A stretch of 64,000 bases of DNA, taken from Lethocerus indicus (lineage: Eukaryota > Arthropoda > Insecta > Hemiptera > Belostomatidae). Shown here piece by piece: positions 1-12,131 of the stretch; position 1 is the first letter of the stretch; every line of letters begins with the position of its first letter. The notes under the pieces were generated by a model. It had not been told where the DNA came from. It worked only from the letters and a program-made list of their open reading frames with translations, and searched no databases. Location of the stretch: positions 8,707,575 through 8,771,574 of the forward strand of contig JACDQD010000005.1 in NCBI GenBank assembly GCA_019843655.1. The letters run 5' to 3'. The translations under genes were made by a program, and so were the position numbers.

Positions 1-192
1 TCTTTCGCAAGACCGGCACTTTGGATGTTTTTTTAGGGCATACTCACTGCATAAGTGCCAAAGTGACTAACACCGCTACTGAAGATGGTGAGCAGCCGAA
101 ACCGGTCTAGCGAAAGACCGAGCCAGCGAGAGGAGACAGAAACACACGAAATCTACGGTATTCCAACCCCTGGCAGGCCACAAAACAGGTAT
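1..192 (+). mobile_element. Foldback-family repeat, cut by the window edge
   Basis: A short forward-arm piece (1-50) is followed by a reverse arm containing the family hallmarks: CTGAAGATGG near 79, GCCGAAACCGGTC near 95, GAGGAGACAGAAACACACGA near 130, and the arm end resembling ACAAAACAGGTAT near 181-190. An open frame from 85 to 291 lies inside it and is not a gene. The left end is outside the window. Confidence 0.75.
74..112 (+). ncRNA. Hammerhead-like ribozyme motif in a foldback arm
   Basis: Seen: CGCTA (74-78), CTGAAGA (79-85), one extra T, stem GGT/GCC around a GAGCA loop, GAAAC (98-102), CG, GTC (105-107), TAGCG (108-112). CGCUA and UAGCG pair perfectly (5 bp) as stem I would. CUGANGA and GAAA are the hammerhead core, and GUC is the usual cleavage triplet. 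Stem III would be only two pairs, like the minimal hammerheads known in Penelope-like retroelements. The extra base before stem II is non-canonical, so activity is uncertain. Confidence 0.4.
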
Positions 193-3147
193 GTTGAAAG
201 AATTTATATTCGGGGGAATTTTTCCTTCTCTGAACTTTCCCGGCGGCTATTCAATGCCCAGATAACGCACGATATTATGATACGCAAATAGCCGATACTA
301 TTAAAAACAAAAAGAAGACGAGTTTATTAGTTGAAAACCTGTAAATATAATGTGCAGTAAAGGTCAGACGTAGGGCGAGAGTTATCGCGATGTTCCATTA
401 AGTTTACGATGCGCTGTTTCGAAACCAACCGGCTCGAGAGATATGAGAGGTAATAACCTGCCCTTATCAGAGGCACGCTGTTTTATTTGCCAGTTAATAA
501 AAACGCCAGAGGAATTATTCTGTAAATTAATTTTACACAACTCGGTCAGTTCACCGGCTCTCGTATCGGGTTTCCGCGGCGACCGGATAAGTCGGAGGCG
601 GTTCGGGCTTGGGGTATTTTCATGCCGACAGATATTTATGTTCCTTAAATATAATCCGGCATAAATAAATGAGGTGGAGGCGATCGGCCGGCGATTAGCA
701 GGAGTGCGTCTCCGGGCAAAGAAGACACAAGTCATTGTCCAGTCTATGAACGGCTTCCTGTGTTCAACTCTCTTATAGATGCAATATAACTAACTGCGGT
801 GGGGAGTGAGTTAGTGCCCACACGCCGGACAGTACAGACACACTCAATCTTTAAATCGTATTTCGGTTTCGCTTCGTGGAGAATTAGAAACCGTTAGTCG
901 TACTCGATTAGTACGTAGCGACAGTGTTAGTAGCAACTTCGCTAGACGGGTTTTCGCCTTGTCAGTAGAATTCTGTCTGTAAAATTGGTCGGACGCTAGA
1001 CCGGTAATGGCGTAACTTGGTTTGGAATAACGCGGTTCTTGTGATCTATTCTACTCTAGATCGGTTTCGGTCTATAACGGCGTTCAATTAACAGCGCATA
1101 GTATATGATAGAGCTCGTGTTTCAACATCACTCCTGTGTAAGGCGACAAGAAAAAATTAAACATTTTAATAAACAAAAAAATTGCAAATATATTTCAAAT
1201 TAATCTCTGGGTCCACAAACAGTATTCTCTCGACGACCATTGTCTTACAGTACAGCCGAGGTCTGTTTCATATTCAATTTCATCCTGTATCCAGTATATA
1301 ACTCCTCAGCACAGCCTATTGATTATCGTATCATTCATTTATTTAAATTTCTGTATTTACTGCATCATCGATTCTGTAATTTCCAGAGATAAGCCTTGTG
1401 ACGACGATGTTAATTCGATGGAGGAACAGAAAATCACACTTTTTTTTAAATTGTCCTAGAAACACAAACAAATATATCTATATGCTCGTAGGTTTATGCC
1501 TGGTGGCGTTATTATAATTGTATGCAGAAAGTAAATAGAGAGCATTATTTTTTAAAAAATGTGCTGGAATATCACTTGTAACATGTACAGACAGGAGTAA
1601 TCGATCAGTATTTATGCCGCTTGTAATTTTATTATTAATTCCGTCCTATTTGTACTGTCCCTAGTACTGTATATATGCTGTAGAACTGTAGATATACTGG
1701 AGTGAAGTAGCCGGTAGTTGAGGATGGACGGAGGAGAGAGAGAGAGAGAGAGAGGGGGAGAGAGAGAGAGAAAGGAGCTTAGAGCGGGGAAACAATTGGA
1801 TGATTGTTGCTATATTGTGAAGTAGAGTAGCGGCGCGGAGGAGGAGCCACTAACCCCATTATGATGGAAACCGAATTGACTTTTCCTGTCTCAACATCCA
1901 GGGTCTCTTTAGGCCCCCTCTAGCGGCCCCCGGCATACCTCTGGCCCCGCCTTCGGCGGTGAGACCGAGCGGGAAGACAAGCGGCTGGAAAAGCTGAGGG
2001 CGTACCGAAGAAATTATTAGAAAGTCGTCCGGGAGTGTGGAGTAGTAAGATCAGGAGCCCGGTAGTGCTTTACACGCCCCTAACTAGCAACTAGGCGGAG
2101 GAAGTAAACTACCCCTTACTCATAAGAGACTCTCCAACCAGTCGAAAGATCCAACTATCAAGAATGACAGAGTACTAGCAGTATAAGACATATTCTTATC
2201 GGAGGATATAGATACTATATATTTCCACGATAGCAACACTGTGGCCAAGCTGGATGGGGTGTGGGTTTAGACGGAATTCTTTTGAAAAGTTTTCCTGTAT
2301 ATAGAAAAAGCGCATGATAGAATGGCCGCGGTAGGTACCTGGGGGACGACCTCTACCGGAAGGGGAATCTCTAACGACTAACAGGGAGGGGGAATACGCC
2401 GGACATAAGCTAATGACCTGCGATGCGTTCAGGAGGCATCTAAGAGGGCAAAAGTATCGCTAAAGATGTTTCCCAGAATGAGACAACATTCCAGGCAATA
2501 CCAAAAGTTTAAAATTATATATGGGATGAATAATGACTACGTTCCTGCTATCTATCCCTTCTTCTCGTTAAACCGGGTATTTCAAAGGGCAATAAAGGGT
2601 TTCAGTTCCCACTTAATATTGTTCCCGTCTATATACCACCACGAACGCCTCCAAAAGGAAACGGGGAAAAGTTTCCTTAACGATGTTTTGCGTTGGAGAA
2701 ACCGACGAAATCAGGTCATGTTTAAGAGTATGAACTAAAAATAATGGTTCGTCATGCAATCAAATAAGAGGAATCTTCTCGTGGACTTCTTGAATGTAAG
2801 TTTGTAAATTTTACATTCACGTCATCGAGGTCTGGTCCTTGCCATGCTGTACATGGCCCCAAAACCGTCGCGATCAGTTTGCAAGCAAATTTCTTAAAGG
2901 GAAATACCTCAATCCACTTGCCCAGAGATAGAGGGAGGATGAGACACTATCGGCGAAAATGAACCGCGTTTTATCTGTTTCTCGTCTTCAGTAGCTTTTA
3001 GATCGGTCGATCATCGGCATACCTGTTGACTGGCGGGAAGCTATTGCCGATGGCGGACAACGTGTGCACTCCTCAGTACTTGTGGGTGGGCCTCAAACAC
3101 GGACAGGTGTGGGAGACATCGAAGGCGGTGCTGGGATATTTTTGAAG
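193..3147. other. No gene recognised
   Basis: About 3 kb without a protein-like reading frame that I recognise on either strand. It holds a purine-rich GA microsatellite near 1,733-1,773. The open frames here are short and show no domain, no splice-consistent neighbours and no recognisable motif. Confidence 0.5.
1733..1773 (+). repeat. (GA)n microsatellite
   Basis: An interrupted GA dinucleotide run with a GGGG interruption in the middle. Confidence 0.9.
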
Positions 3148-3158
3148 GTTAAGATATG

Positions 3159-3384
3159 ATGCCGTAGATTTACTGTGTTTCTGCCTCCTCTTGGTTTGGT
3201 CTGTCCAGCGGTAGATGTGACAGTGAGAGTGCAGTGAGGATGCCCAAGAAACATCCAAAGTGCCAAAGTGACTGACACCGCTACCTGTAGATGGCGACTG
3301 GCTAAAAACCGAGAGCAGACAGAAACACACGAAATCTACGGTATTCCAACCCCTCGGAGACCACAAAACAGGTACTCTAAGCAA
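3159..3384. mobile_element. Foldback-family element with 11-bp target duplication
   Basis: A compact foldback copy. The forward arm starts with the CCGTAGATTT segment and meets a reverse arm that ends in the GGTACTCTAA type terminus. It is flanked by the direct repeat GTTAAGATATG at 3,148-3,158 and 3,385-3,395. This fixes the element ends and shows it is an insertion. Confidence 0.8.
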
Positions 3385-3542
3385 GTTAAGATATGGATTG
3401 TGCTGTTTGATGTGTTAGGGGGTGGAGGAAGGTGATTGTGGTCGTGGTTGTGGCCCTGTTTAGTGTTTGATGTCGGTACGGACCTTGAACACTAATCTCC
3501 GACCCCAATTCGCGATTCCCCAACGCGGCCTAATTGGACCGA

Positions 3543-3611
3543 CCTCCTCCTCCTCCTCCTCCACCCTCCTCATCCTCCCCCTACCTCCTCCTCCTCAACC
3601 TCCTCCTACTG
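3543..3611 (+). repeat. CTC/CCT-rich low-complexity tract
   Basis: Imperfect CCT trinucleotide repeats. The open frame across it (3,467-3,745) is a product of the composition and not a gene. Confidence 0.85.
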
Positions 3612-4640
3612 GTCCAGTACTTCCTGAGCGGTCCACCGCCGGAAGGACGGGGCATACCCGTCGCATGAGTTGTTCGCCTCCGGCCTCCTTATCCCACATG
3701 TGTGTTACATATATGCCGCCCCAACAGGTTATCAGAAAAATGTGATATCCGGTTATAATTTTCGCTGACTAGACACAGTCGCACTTCTAGACCACTGTTG
3801 ACGGAGTTATGAACAATTCGGGGCAGATATTTTAACGTCAGAACCCCAAATCCCAAACGGCCACGTGATCCGAACATACGGATGTCTATTAGTGAATAGT
3901 GGTACTCGAAAACATCAATTGTATTTTACAGTTGTGACATTAAGAAGGCTAAATATAAATGAAAATTCATTCATAAACGACGTATATCATCGATCGCACA
4001 TCCAAAACCACTGTTGGCTCACCATCGTGCTCACTTTGAATGCATTCATACGGAGACGTAGTAAACATTTGTTATATCTTCTTGGCGTTGCACAAATTGT
4101 AGCGGACCTTCGAACATTCCCTCAATGTTAATGTAATCCAGAACTCGAGCATTTCTGAAAAAGGGCATACCGACCTCGTCTGACGCCTGGTTCAACCTAA
4201 ACTAACCTAACCTAACTTAGCCTAACAACTCTGTTTCGCCATCTTCAGAGTTCGGGTTGTGACTTATCGTTCCGCCTACAAATTCTCCACTTGGCTAGCC
4301 AGGCGAATGGCAGTTCTCTCAGAATTCCCCGAATCTTCGATTGATCCCAATCTCAAAGTCTTTGCCGTACCTAAATTGTACAAACCGAGTGTGATAATTC
4401 TGTCGCCGGTCTCAAATTAGAAATTTCACGAAATCAAAACCGTCGGCATTGGGAACCGTCTCCGATTAGATAAGGCTTTAATTAACAAAATCGTATAGTG
4501 CATAATCAAAATACGCGAATAAATATAAAGCCGATAATTGTAATCGGAATTCGAAATAACAATCTCCACTTTTGGCCATGTTCCAAGTGGAATGTTGTGC
4601 AGCCGCCGTCTCTAGAGCGACACTCCAGCTAGAGTGTTTG
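3612..4640. other. No gene recognised; short CCTAA-like tract
   Basis: No coding sequence that I recognise. A short degenerate run of CCTAA units lies at about 4,190-4,226. Confidence 0.5.
4190..4226 (+). repeat. Short interstitial CCTAA telomere-like tract
   Basis: About six degenerate units of CCTAA, the complement of the insect telomere unit TTAGG, in a 37-bp stretch. It is too short and degenerate to be a telomere. It may be a relic of a repair event or a retroelement tail. Confidence 0.4.
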
Positions 4641-4664
4641 TCTTACTGTTGGGAGCACACTTGT

Positions 4665-4880
4665 CTTTAATTTCAGTTAGCTGATGATGGAACCGGTAAG
4701 TGGAACCGAAACGTCGAAAGCAGACAACTACGCCCGGGAGGAGCTCAGGAGGAATAATCCTTCCAGTGGATATCTCTCGGGTGGATTCCAAATATGGGAA
4801 ACATCCTGGAATAGCCGGGGGTAAACCCCTGCAAAACAGAGGTTCCTCCTACAGTATTACGCGATCCTACCGGAAGTTAG
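4665..4880 (+). mobile_element. Dispersed repeat family 2 (Penelope-like candidate), copy 1
   Basis: Contains CTGATGATGG and CCGAAACGTCGAAAGC, then GACAAC, CCCGGGAGG and an AACCCCTGCAAAACAGAGG segment. The same order recurs at 57,505-57,695, and parts recur at 40,915-41,225 and 55,095-55,170, so this is a dispersed family. Assignment to Penelope-like elements rests only on the hammerhead-like motif and is an inference. Confidence 0.55.
4681..4715 (+). ncRNA. Decayed hammerhead-like core in family 2
   Basis: CTGATGA (4,681-4,687), an extra T, GG...CC closing pairs, GAAAC (4,708-4,712), GTC (4,713-4,715). In this copy stem II pairs only partly. The two related copies keep a 4-bp GGAA/TTCC stem at the same place. 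Confidence 0.3.
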
Positions 4881-4954
4881 TGATAATTCGAGCTGCACTA
4901 TTTGCTAGTCGAGGAAACAGGCGATAACTATGAATCATGTGATCTTCTGACTTC

Positions 4955-5135
4955 CCTCTTTGGTCTGGTCTTTCACTAAACCGGTTTCGTCTCCACGCAA
5001 TCTTCATCACCTCCTTTGTCTCACATTTTCGCATCATGATGATTCTCGGTTTCTTGCATATCTCGTTAATCTATTGGTGGAATGGTGCTGAAGATGACCC
5101 TGAGGTTGAAACCGGTCTAGCGCAAGACTAAATCG
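4955..5135. mobile_element. Foldback-family relic
   Basis: A degraded forward piece (TGGTCTTTCACTAAACCGG near 4,968) and a reverse piece at 5,088-5,128. The reverse piece keeps CTGAAGA, GAAACCGGTCTAGCG and a different 4-bp stem II (GACC/GGTT around CTGA) in place of the usual GGC/GCC. Confidence 0.55.
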
Positions 5136-5324
5136 ACTATTGGAGCCTGAATGAAACTCAGGAATGGGGGAGGATGGTTGCCAGTGAAGCATCCAATCAG
5201 CACTGACAGTCCCATTGGAACTTGGCAAAAAAAAAACTAATCGTTTTTCTCGATTTCTATAATTTTACTTTCGATCTTATAATTCGAAGGCATTTTGTTC
5301 TTATATTTATCTTCTGTTCCAGAT

Positions 5325-5445
5325 ATCAGCCCAAGCGCGGGGAGCTACTGAAGATGGCGAACAGCCCGGACCGGTTTGGCAAGAGAGCACATCGTTTGGA
5401 CGGCATTCCAATTGATTGCAGACCACTAAAACGGGTATTTCAAAT
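5325..5445 (+). mobile_element. Foldback-family relic
   Basis: Reverse-arm type sequence: GAGCTACTGAAGATGGCGAA near 5,341, then diverged arm sequence ending in CAGACCACTAAAACGGGTAT. Coding frames over it are spurious. Confidence 0.6.
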
Positions 5446-6121
5446 TACATTATATTCAAACCGTATAATCGTCATTCGAGATAATTCAATCCCCAATCAA
5501 ATGCACTTAAGCTCCTGCTCGATCCATCAAGGTGGCGACATTTTCGAAATTTCCGCCTTATAATTAATTATTAATCGCGGACAGTTGACATCAGAATTTC
5601 AAGACGATACCCCACGTTTTTGCAATACGGAACCTGAAAATACAGAATATTCCTGAGAACCCTTACTCCGCCGTTTAATATACATCTTCGATTAAATTTA
5701 GATTTTTTAGGACGAATTATGACTTTCCAAAGTCAAATTGTTTTTTGTCTACCTTCCAGAATTGTTGCAAAATAATTTTGTTTATTCGAAACGGTTTAAT
5801 AAACCGTGTGGACTAGACACAGTGTTAAGCACTATGAGTTTTGAAAGTCGGCTGAATTTGGAATAGTAAAAATAGGGAGGCCAGCAGGATGTGGGCACTC
5901 GAGACGGATTTATACCAGTGATAAAAGTTCTCTTACTTTGCGCGGAGTGGACGGACCCATCGCTGTTCCAGGGTCGAATTTCTCTGCTTTAACATGGCCT
6001 ACGTTCGTACAAATTTACATAATTTGCGATTTAATCCCCGTGAACGGTTGAATTATTCAATTCCGTGTTTGAAACATTTTGAATTGGGGGTTATATTTTT
6101 TTGGGCTCTGTATAGTCAAAA

Positions 6122-6466
6122 GTACTGACAATATACAAAGCGATACTTAAACCGACATGGACATAGGGTATAGAGCTATGGGGTTCCACCGAGACATCCG
6201 ACATCGCTCGCATCCAGAGATTCCAGTCAAAAGTCCTTCGTACCATCCTTAATGCTCCCCGGTATGTTTCTAACCACACAATCCACCATGACCTCAACAT
6301 ACCGACAGTCGACGAAGTCGCAAAATCCCGGTTCCTGAAGTTCCACTCCCGCCTTTCTCCTCGTCCTAATCCACTCGTTCAGTCCCTTTCCTCTCTTACC
6401 CATCCATTATCCCCCCGCGTAACGCGGCTTAAACGCCGCTGGCCTAGAGATCTTCTTAGCCCTTAG
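6122..6466 (+). pseudogene. Jockey-like LINE reverse transcriptase, C-terminal fragment
   Basis: One frame reads TIYKAILKPTWT, stop, GIELWGSTETSDIARIQRFQ, then KVLRTILNAPRYVSNHTIHH, DLNIPTVDEVA and a basic tail, ending in a TAG at 6,464-6,466. The order YKAILKP, YGIxLWG, IxRFQxKxLRxIxNAPxYV and DLxIPTV is the C-terminal region following the reverse transcriptase domain of jockey-clade non-LTR retrotransposons. One internal TAG (after the first 14 residues) makes this copy dead. It is 5'-truncated, as is usual for LINEs. The sequence after the stop is probably 3' UTR, and a second copy of this end lies at 16,610-16,835. Confidence 0.85.
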
Positions 6467-8094
6467 ACCATAATTGTTCTTGTGTCAAAAGTGCCATCTT
6501 TGGGTGGTTCCTTTTATCACGATATACATGTGAAAAAAAAATCAGCACTTGTACTTATAACATTCATGATGATTGTAATAAATACAATAATAGATGCAAT
6601 CGATGATCGAGATGGCATTTGCAGGCCGTTCCCCGACTTACGAACACATTTTTCCTTTTTGGCCGAACCTGTTTTAGTTTGGCGCCGAATCAAATTTTTA
6701 ATGTGATTTCCCCCATTTTTTAATGTAAATTGGCCGCGGTATGCATTGTGGTGTGTTTGTCCAATAATAAGTGCATTTCGCAGTCACAATTGACTGACTG
6801 TGGACGGGCGGATTCTCGTGAAGACCAATTATCCGGTCGTTCTGTCGGTAGGCGACGCCCGCCACATAGACATTTTTCTGGTTTAAACATGATCACCATC
6901 ATCACGCGAATTCTCCAAGATTCGTTCGCGATTCGTTCGCTCTGTTCCGCCCAACACTGGCTCGGTTTCGTGTTCAAGTTTCTGAACAGAAATTCGCCCG
7001 GCAAATTCGTCAACTCCTCCCATCCTTTGTACTCCAATTTTCCGGAAAAATTACAAATACTTTTCTTTATACGATTTTTCCATATTCGAATAGTCGTACT
7101 AGGGAAAGTTGCAGTAATAGAAATCCGAGAACACAGTTCACAATTAGATACTTGGTATCGGTGCATTGTGCACTGTAGGCACTGAGAGGACAGTGGAGGA
7201 CTGTCCGCTGTAGCTTTTCGCGGAAACTGCTCTCCATTTTATTTAGTGTTTTTATAAGCGAGCTTTTCGTGAGGAAACTGTTGTTCTGGAACAAACTACC
7301 TCTACCGAATTCTTCTTATTATTATCATCAACCTGTTTCTCCCGTTTGGCGTGTGTGAAAGATTTGATCTCAACGGCGATTTTTTCTTTAACCATAAATT
7401 TTAAGGTTAATTCGATCCTCTTATACGGCCGACTTTTTCTTGTCAATTTTTGGTTTCTATAGGGACGAATACGAGGGTATAGACGTCACACTTTCTGCGA
7501 ATCGTCCGAACGATGGAAAGCGGTGTCTTAGTAGAGTCCTGACTTTTCTTAATGTCCACTTTAAAGTTCATTTTTTCTTGGTGGCATTTCCGAATGTTTT
7601 ACTCTTGATAGTCGTTCGGGAGACGGTGAAAAAACCATCATTATTTCTTTACAACTCGCTTTGGGCAATTTACCAAGGACAGGTTGTGGAGATGGGTTTT
7701 GTCGGCGTTTGAAATTTTGTAAGTTGTATTTTTGTTTAGAGGGAGCGAGCTGCCCCGTTTGCCGTTTAGCGGTGGGGTCTTGAGACGACAGCGATTTATG
7801 GCCAATTGAGCTGTGGGGGAGCTACAGCGGCCATTTTTAGACACCAATTTCTCTACAACGGCACAGCACCAAATACCGGTCTAGACTTGCACTATTCCGT
7901 CTGTCATAATAGTCGAACATCATTTCTGTTTTTATATATTTTTCTTTAGGTGTAGTCTTGTTTCGTTACTTGGTCATTAGAGCTCAACAATAGAAGCTAT
8001 ATGGTACCACCAAAAAAAAAAGATATTAGCCTATAGCACAAAATCCTCAACTAGTCCATAAAGACATTCCCAAACACCGATAACACCCAGAAAA

Positions 8095-8205
8095 CAAAGA
8101 CACAACCCATATAGACAGGTGGAAAAAGAGAAACTCCTGAGTAACAGTGAAGTGACTGAAAGGACACAATGAGCTACTGAAGATGGCGAGCAGCCGAATG
8201 AAACT
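8095..8205 (+). mobile_element. Foldback-family relic
   Basis: Carries GAGCTACTGAAGATGGCGAG near 8,171, preceded by a degraded copy of the AGTGACTG-type inner segment. The GAAAC element follows after a small insertion. Confidence 0.5.
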
Positions 8206-10374
8206 ATTAACGAGTACCAGGAACATCCTCTGGACAAAAAACTGTTTTTTCGAAGAAGACAATTTGTATTTTTTAACATAATTTGTGTAATACACTTGGT
8301 TCCAGCGAGTTTCCAATTTTTTCAGTCCAGTCCGAAAAGTGTTTCTGTAAAATAAGTATTCACTTTATAAATTGATAGTGTAAAAATATCTTGTGGATAT
8401 TGTAGACTTGTATGATTTGCGCTAGAAGACAAATAAAAAAATCTAGAAATTTGCAAAAAAAACCAAGAGAATAGAAACGTGCCGGAATGGTATAGCGCCA
8501 CAACGGAGGTGACTTTAGGAGAGGGAGGCGATGTTCTAATTAGGTCTAACTAGTTCTAAGGTCGGATCTACAGAGAAGAAACTCTAAGGCGGCTATGAAG
8601 AAACTCTGTCCCCGCACTGTTGAATGTCCCCAAAAATTTAAATTTTTTTCATCAACAATTCCAGTTACTGAAAAAAAAATTAATCCGCGTTTCGAACACA
8701 GAAAATTCACAAAATTTGGCCATGTCAGATTACAGTACAAACAATGAATTTCAAATAGAGTTCCGGATCGGTCTTCAGGGCTCTTTTTACTTACAAACGA
8801 TTATAAAACACATTATGCCGGGTTCAACAGTCAATCCTGGGAAAGCCTGCAAAATTGAATAAGAGATTGAACTTTGTCGATGATTCAACTTCATTAGCTA
8901 ATAAGCCGATAGAAAGATTGTGTGGGGAAACAAGAAACAACAAGATTGACTTCTTCATTCTCAGTAGTTGATGTGGAGAAGGATTGAGGCATCCTTTCTA
9001 TGTAATTTTGGGAGATATATTTCTTTCAATGAGTTCTGTCTAAAATAAACGTTTCTTCTTCGTGCAAGTCATTTTTTTCATTGGATAAAACTCAGTTCTC
9101 CCAATAATTCCGAATTGTAGGTATTATAACCTGACATGGCCGAGAATTAGTTCGGTCATGTGATACACCGAGCGCTAGTGTCGACCGACGGCAGACAACC
9201 AATCCTCCTTTTTAGTGTTCGCGATATATTTCCAACTGTACTTTCGAAGGCTTTAAATTCGTTGTAGAATTGGAAAATTGAAATTCTACTCTGTGCCGAG
9301 TCTAGTACGCCGTATCGCGGGGTCGAATATGACCCAGACAATTTACCGACAATCCGGTAAGGGGACGACTGTTCTCTCAAGGCTGTAATAAATCTTGTAC
9401 CGCGGGAGGACAACGCTTTGTTATTGAAACGTCCCGCGCGCTTTCAACCCCGAAGAAGATCGTCGTCTTATGCACTGATTAATTGGTAAATGAGCGAAGG
9501 TTTCAGCTATCGGAACTCGAATCATCGCCGACTTCCGGTGGGACCGCGTAACACTGCGGGCAAGCGGTCGGCCCCCCGGCGATCCGATGTAATGCTTGTT
9601 TTTGGCCTATCCTTCTGGGGCATGGGACGAGCGGAAAGACGCAAAAGAAATTCGGGGAACCAGGATTTTGGTTGACTGTAGGTATGTTGAGGTCGTGGAT
9701 GGCTGGAAGGACTTGCGTTCTGGTTGTGACCAGCATCCGTTGGAATGCTTCATAGCCAGTTTTAATCCGAAATATATATTGATCTTTCTATTGTCATATC
9801 TCTCTAAGGTAAAGGGATTTTTTTAAATTAATATCCACAGTAGGTAAGCAATAAATCCTTTCCACTGGAATAACCATCGTAATTGAGGGTCAACTCTCTT
9901 CTCACCAGTTCATTTTCTCCCTCCTAAATATTTTTCTGTATATTTATTCTTCGGAATTAACTTTTATTTCATGATAATGACAATGTATAAGATTAGCTCT
10001 CAGTGCTGGGGTTTTACCGGACGCAATCAAATGTAATGAACCTGTGACGCCATCCAAAAATAATTCCAAAATATTCAAATCGTCTCAATTATTCTCCTCG
10101 TAACTTTGTAATATTCCAGATTCTAAAATTGAATCTAAAGGTGTGGAAATCGCACGTAAGCGAAATAGAATATTATGTTTTAGGACGAGTTAATGATAGT
10201 GGTCAGATATCAGCTGATCAAAAAGAAAAACATCATATGTTTGAACACATGGTTCTTTAATGCCTGCTATATTGGACATATCGACCCGTCTGCAGGGTCA
10301 TATTCATTTCGGATGCCGAGGTGTACGTATGTTATTTCACGATGAGCTCTCAATAAGTTTATATATCTATATTT

Positions 10375-10488
<114 letters not shown>

Positions 10489-12068
10489 ATGGCACTCATT
10501 GGCCAACACCTATATGTAATTTGACGATGGCGCTCCTTAATTTCAGTACGATTGGTCTGTACTCTGTTATGATCGACGATATTGAAGATGTCTATCAGGG
10601 CTGAAGATTCTGAAGGTTCTGGCGGTGGCCAAGGATGCGTAACTTTCTTAAGCGGACCGTAAAATATAAGGGCGATGGCCCATCTTTACCGCTGGTCCGT
10701 TGCAGATCACTGTTTTCGGTTTTTGTTCTCACTAATTTCCTATCTTCGATTTCCGCTCATTTATACGAATACTTTACCATATTTCCGTTATTCAATGGCG
10801 TCTCATTGCAACGATTTGATGATCAGCGGCCGGGGGATTCTGAACATCGAAGACCGGCCGGTATCGGAGACGCAGTGCTGCCAACCCGGGAGCTCGACTC
10901 TGGGGGATATTTTACTTCGTACGGCATTTTCAGTGTAAATTCATCTGCTGTTTTACACAGGTTCTATTCACAGATCGATTAGAAATTAACCCTTCAGAGA
11001 AAGCTATTTTTCCTCAATAGGAGACCACCGGAAGACGTTTACTTAAACACCTGTATATTAATATAGGATATTAAATAGGAAAACGTTGAAACTTTATATT
11101 CATCTATTTCATAGGATGTTTCATCATTTCAGAAAGAAGTTTTTATGTAAATAAGAAGAGAGCCACTCGGCCTTCTAAGTCCACCATGAAGAATGGCGAA
11201 TCAGTTCAGGATTTGATATTAAAGAACCGAACTTGGGGTAGCAGTGAGAGCGAATGCTTTCATAAACGCCTCTGGGAAAGGAAAATTAACTAGAAAAAAA
11301 ATTTTCGGACGGTCATTTTTTCTGCACCCCCCAATTTCCTACCCGGACACTGAGACGATGAAACTCAAGTTAGAAAAGGAACTGGAAATCTGCCGAGCAG
11401 AAGCGGAAGGTAAGAGCAATTTTCTTGAGGCTCTTTTCAACATAGAGGAGATAAAAAGAATGAACTAAAAAAACAATTTCGATATCCCGAAGCGTAAAGT
11501 AGGAGGAATTGATTTTCTTAAGACAATTTTCCTACGAGAGTACGATCGGTTTTTCGTGGATATCGTTGCAAACCCGACGTTGGAAATTGGAGTTTTTGGA
11601 CATCCCTGTGGGGGCCTTACTGCCGCGGTCAAACTCAATTTAAAAAATGTTGCTAACCGGAAGCGTAAAGTAAGATTATTTTCTCAAGACCTTAAGAGTC
11701 GTCTCCAATAGGAAAACCGCTCTAGACCGGATGTGCAACATTTTAGAATGAAAATTTGTCACCTTGTAAGTGATCCGTTATCCTCTTGTTTCGGGACGCC
11801 CGACGACGCTCAACTACATAACTGGCTCTCTGAAACTGGCCCGTTCCTCGACAAATCCTCAGATACAGTCCCGACCGGACACCCTCATCGGACCAAAATG
11901 TTTATAACGAGAAAAACAGAACTGTGCCGCCCGCGCCGTACCACCTTATGTTAATGGCCGGGTCTCTCGTGGGGGATTGCTCTCGCTCTCTTCTAGTGTC
12001 TCTGTTTTCCTCCCCCACTCCGTGCACTCGTCTCCGTCGGTAACGTCTCGAAGTGGCCGGGGATGGGG

Positions 12069-12128
<60 letters not shown>
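12069..12128 (+). repeat. (GA)n microsatellite
   Basis: A nearly pure GA run of about 60 bp with a single phase slip. Several overlapping open frames on both strands arise from it and are not genes. Confidence 0.95.

Positions 12129-12131
<3 letters not shown>

Noticed and set aside
85..291. 68-codon frame at the left edge
   Set aside because: Encoded by a foldback-family arm; similar short frames appear in other copies and are not conserved.
6720..7185. Overlapping frames of about 150 codons open on both strands
   Set aside because: No recognisable domain, no splice-linked neighbours, and both strands open at the same place, which suggests a chance or composition effect.
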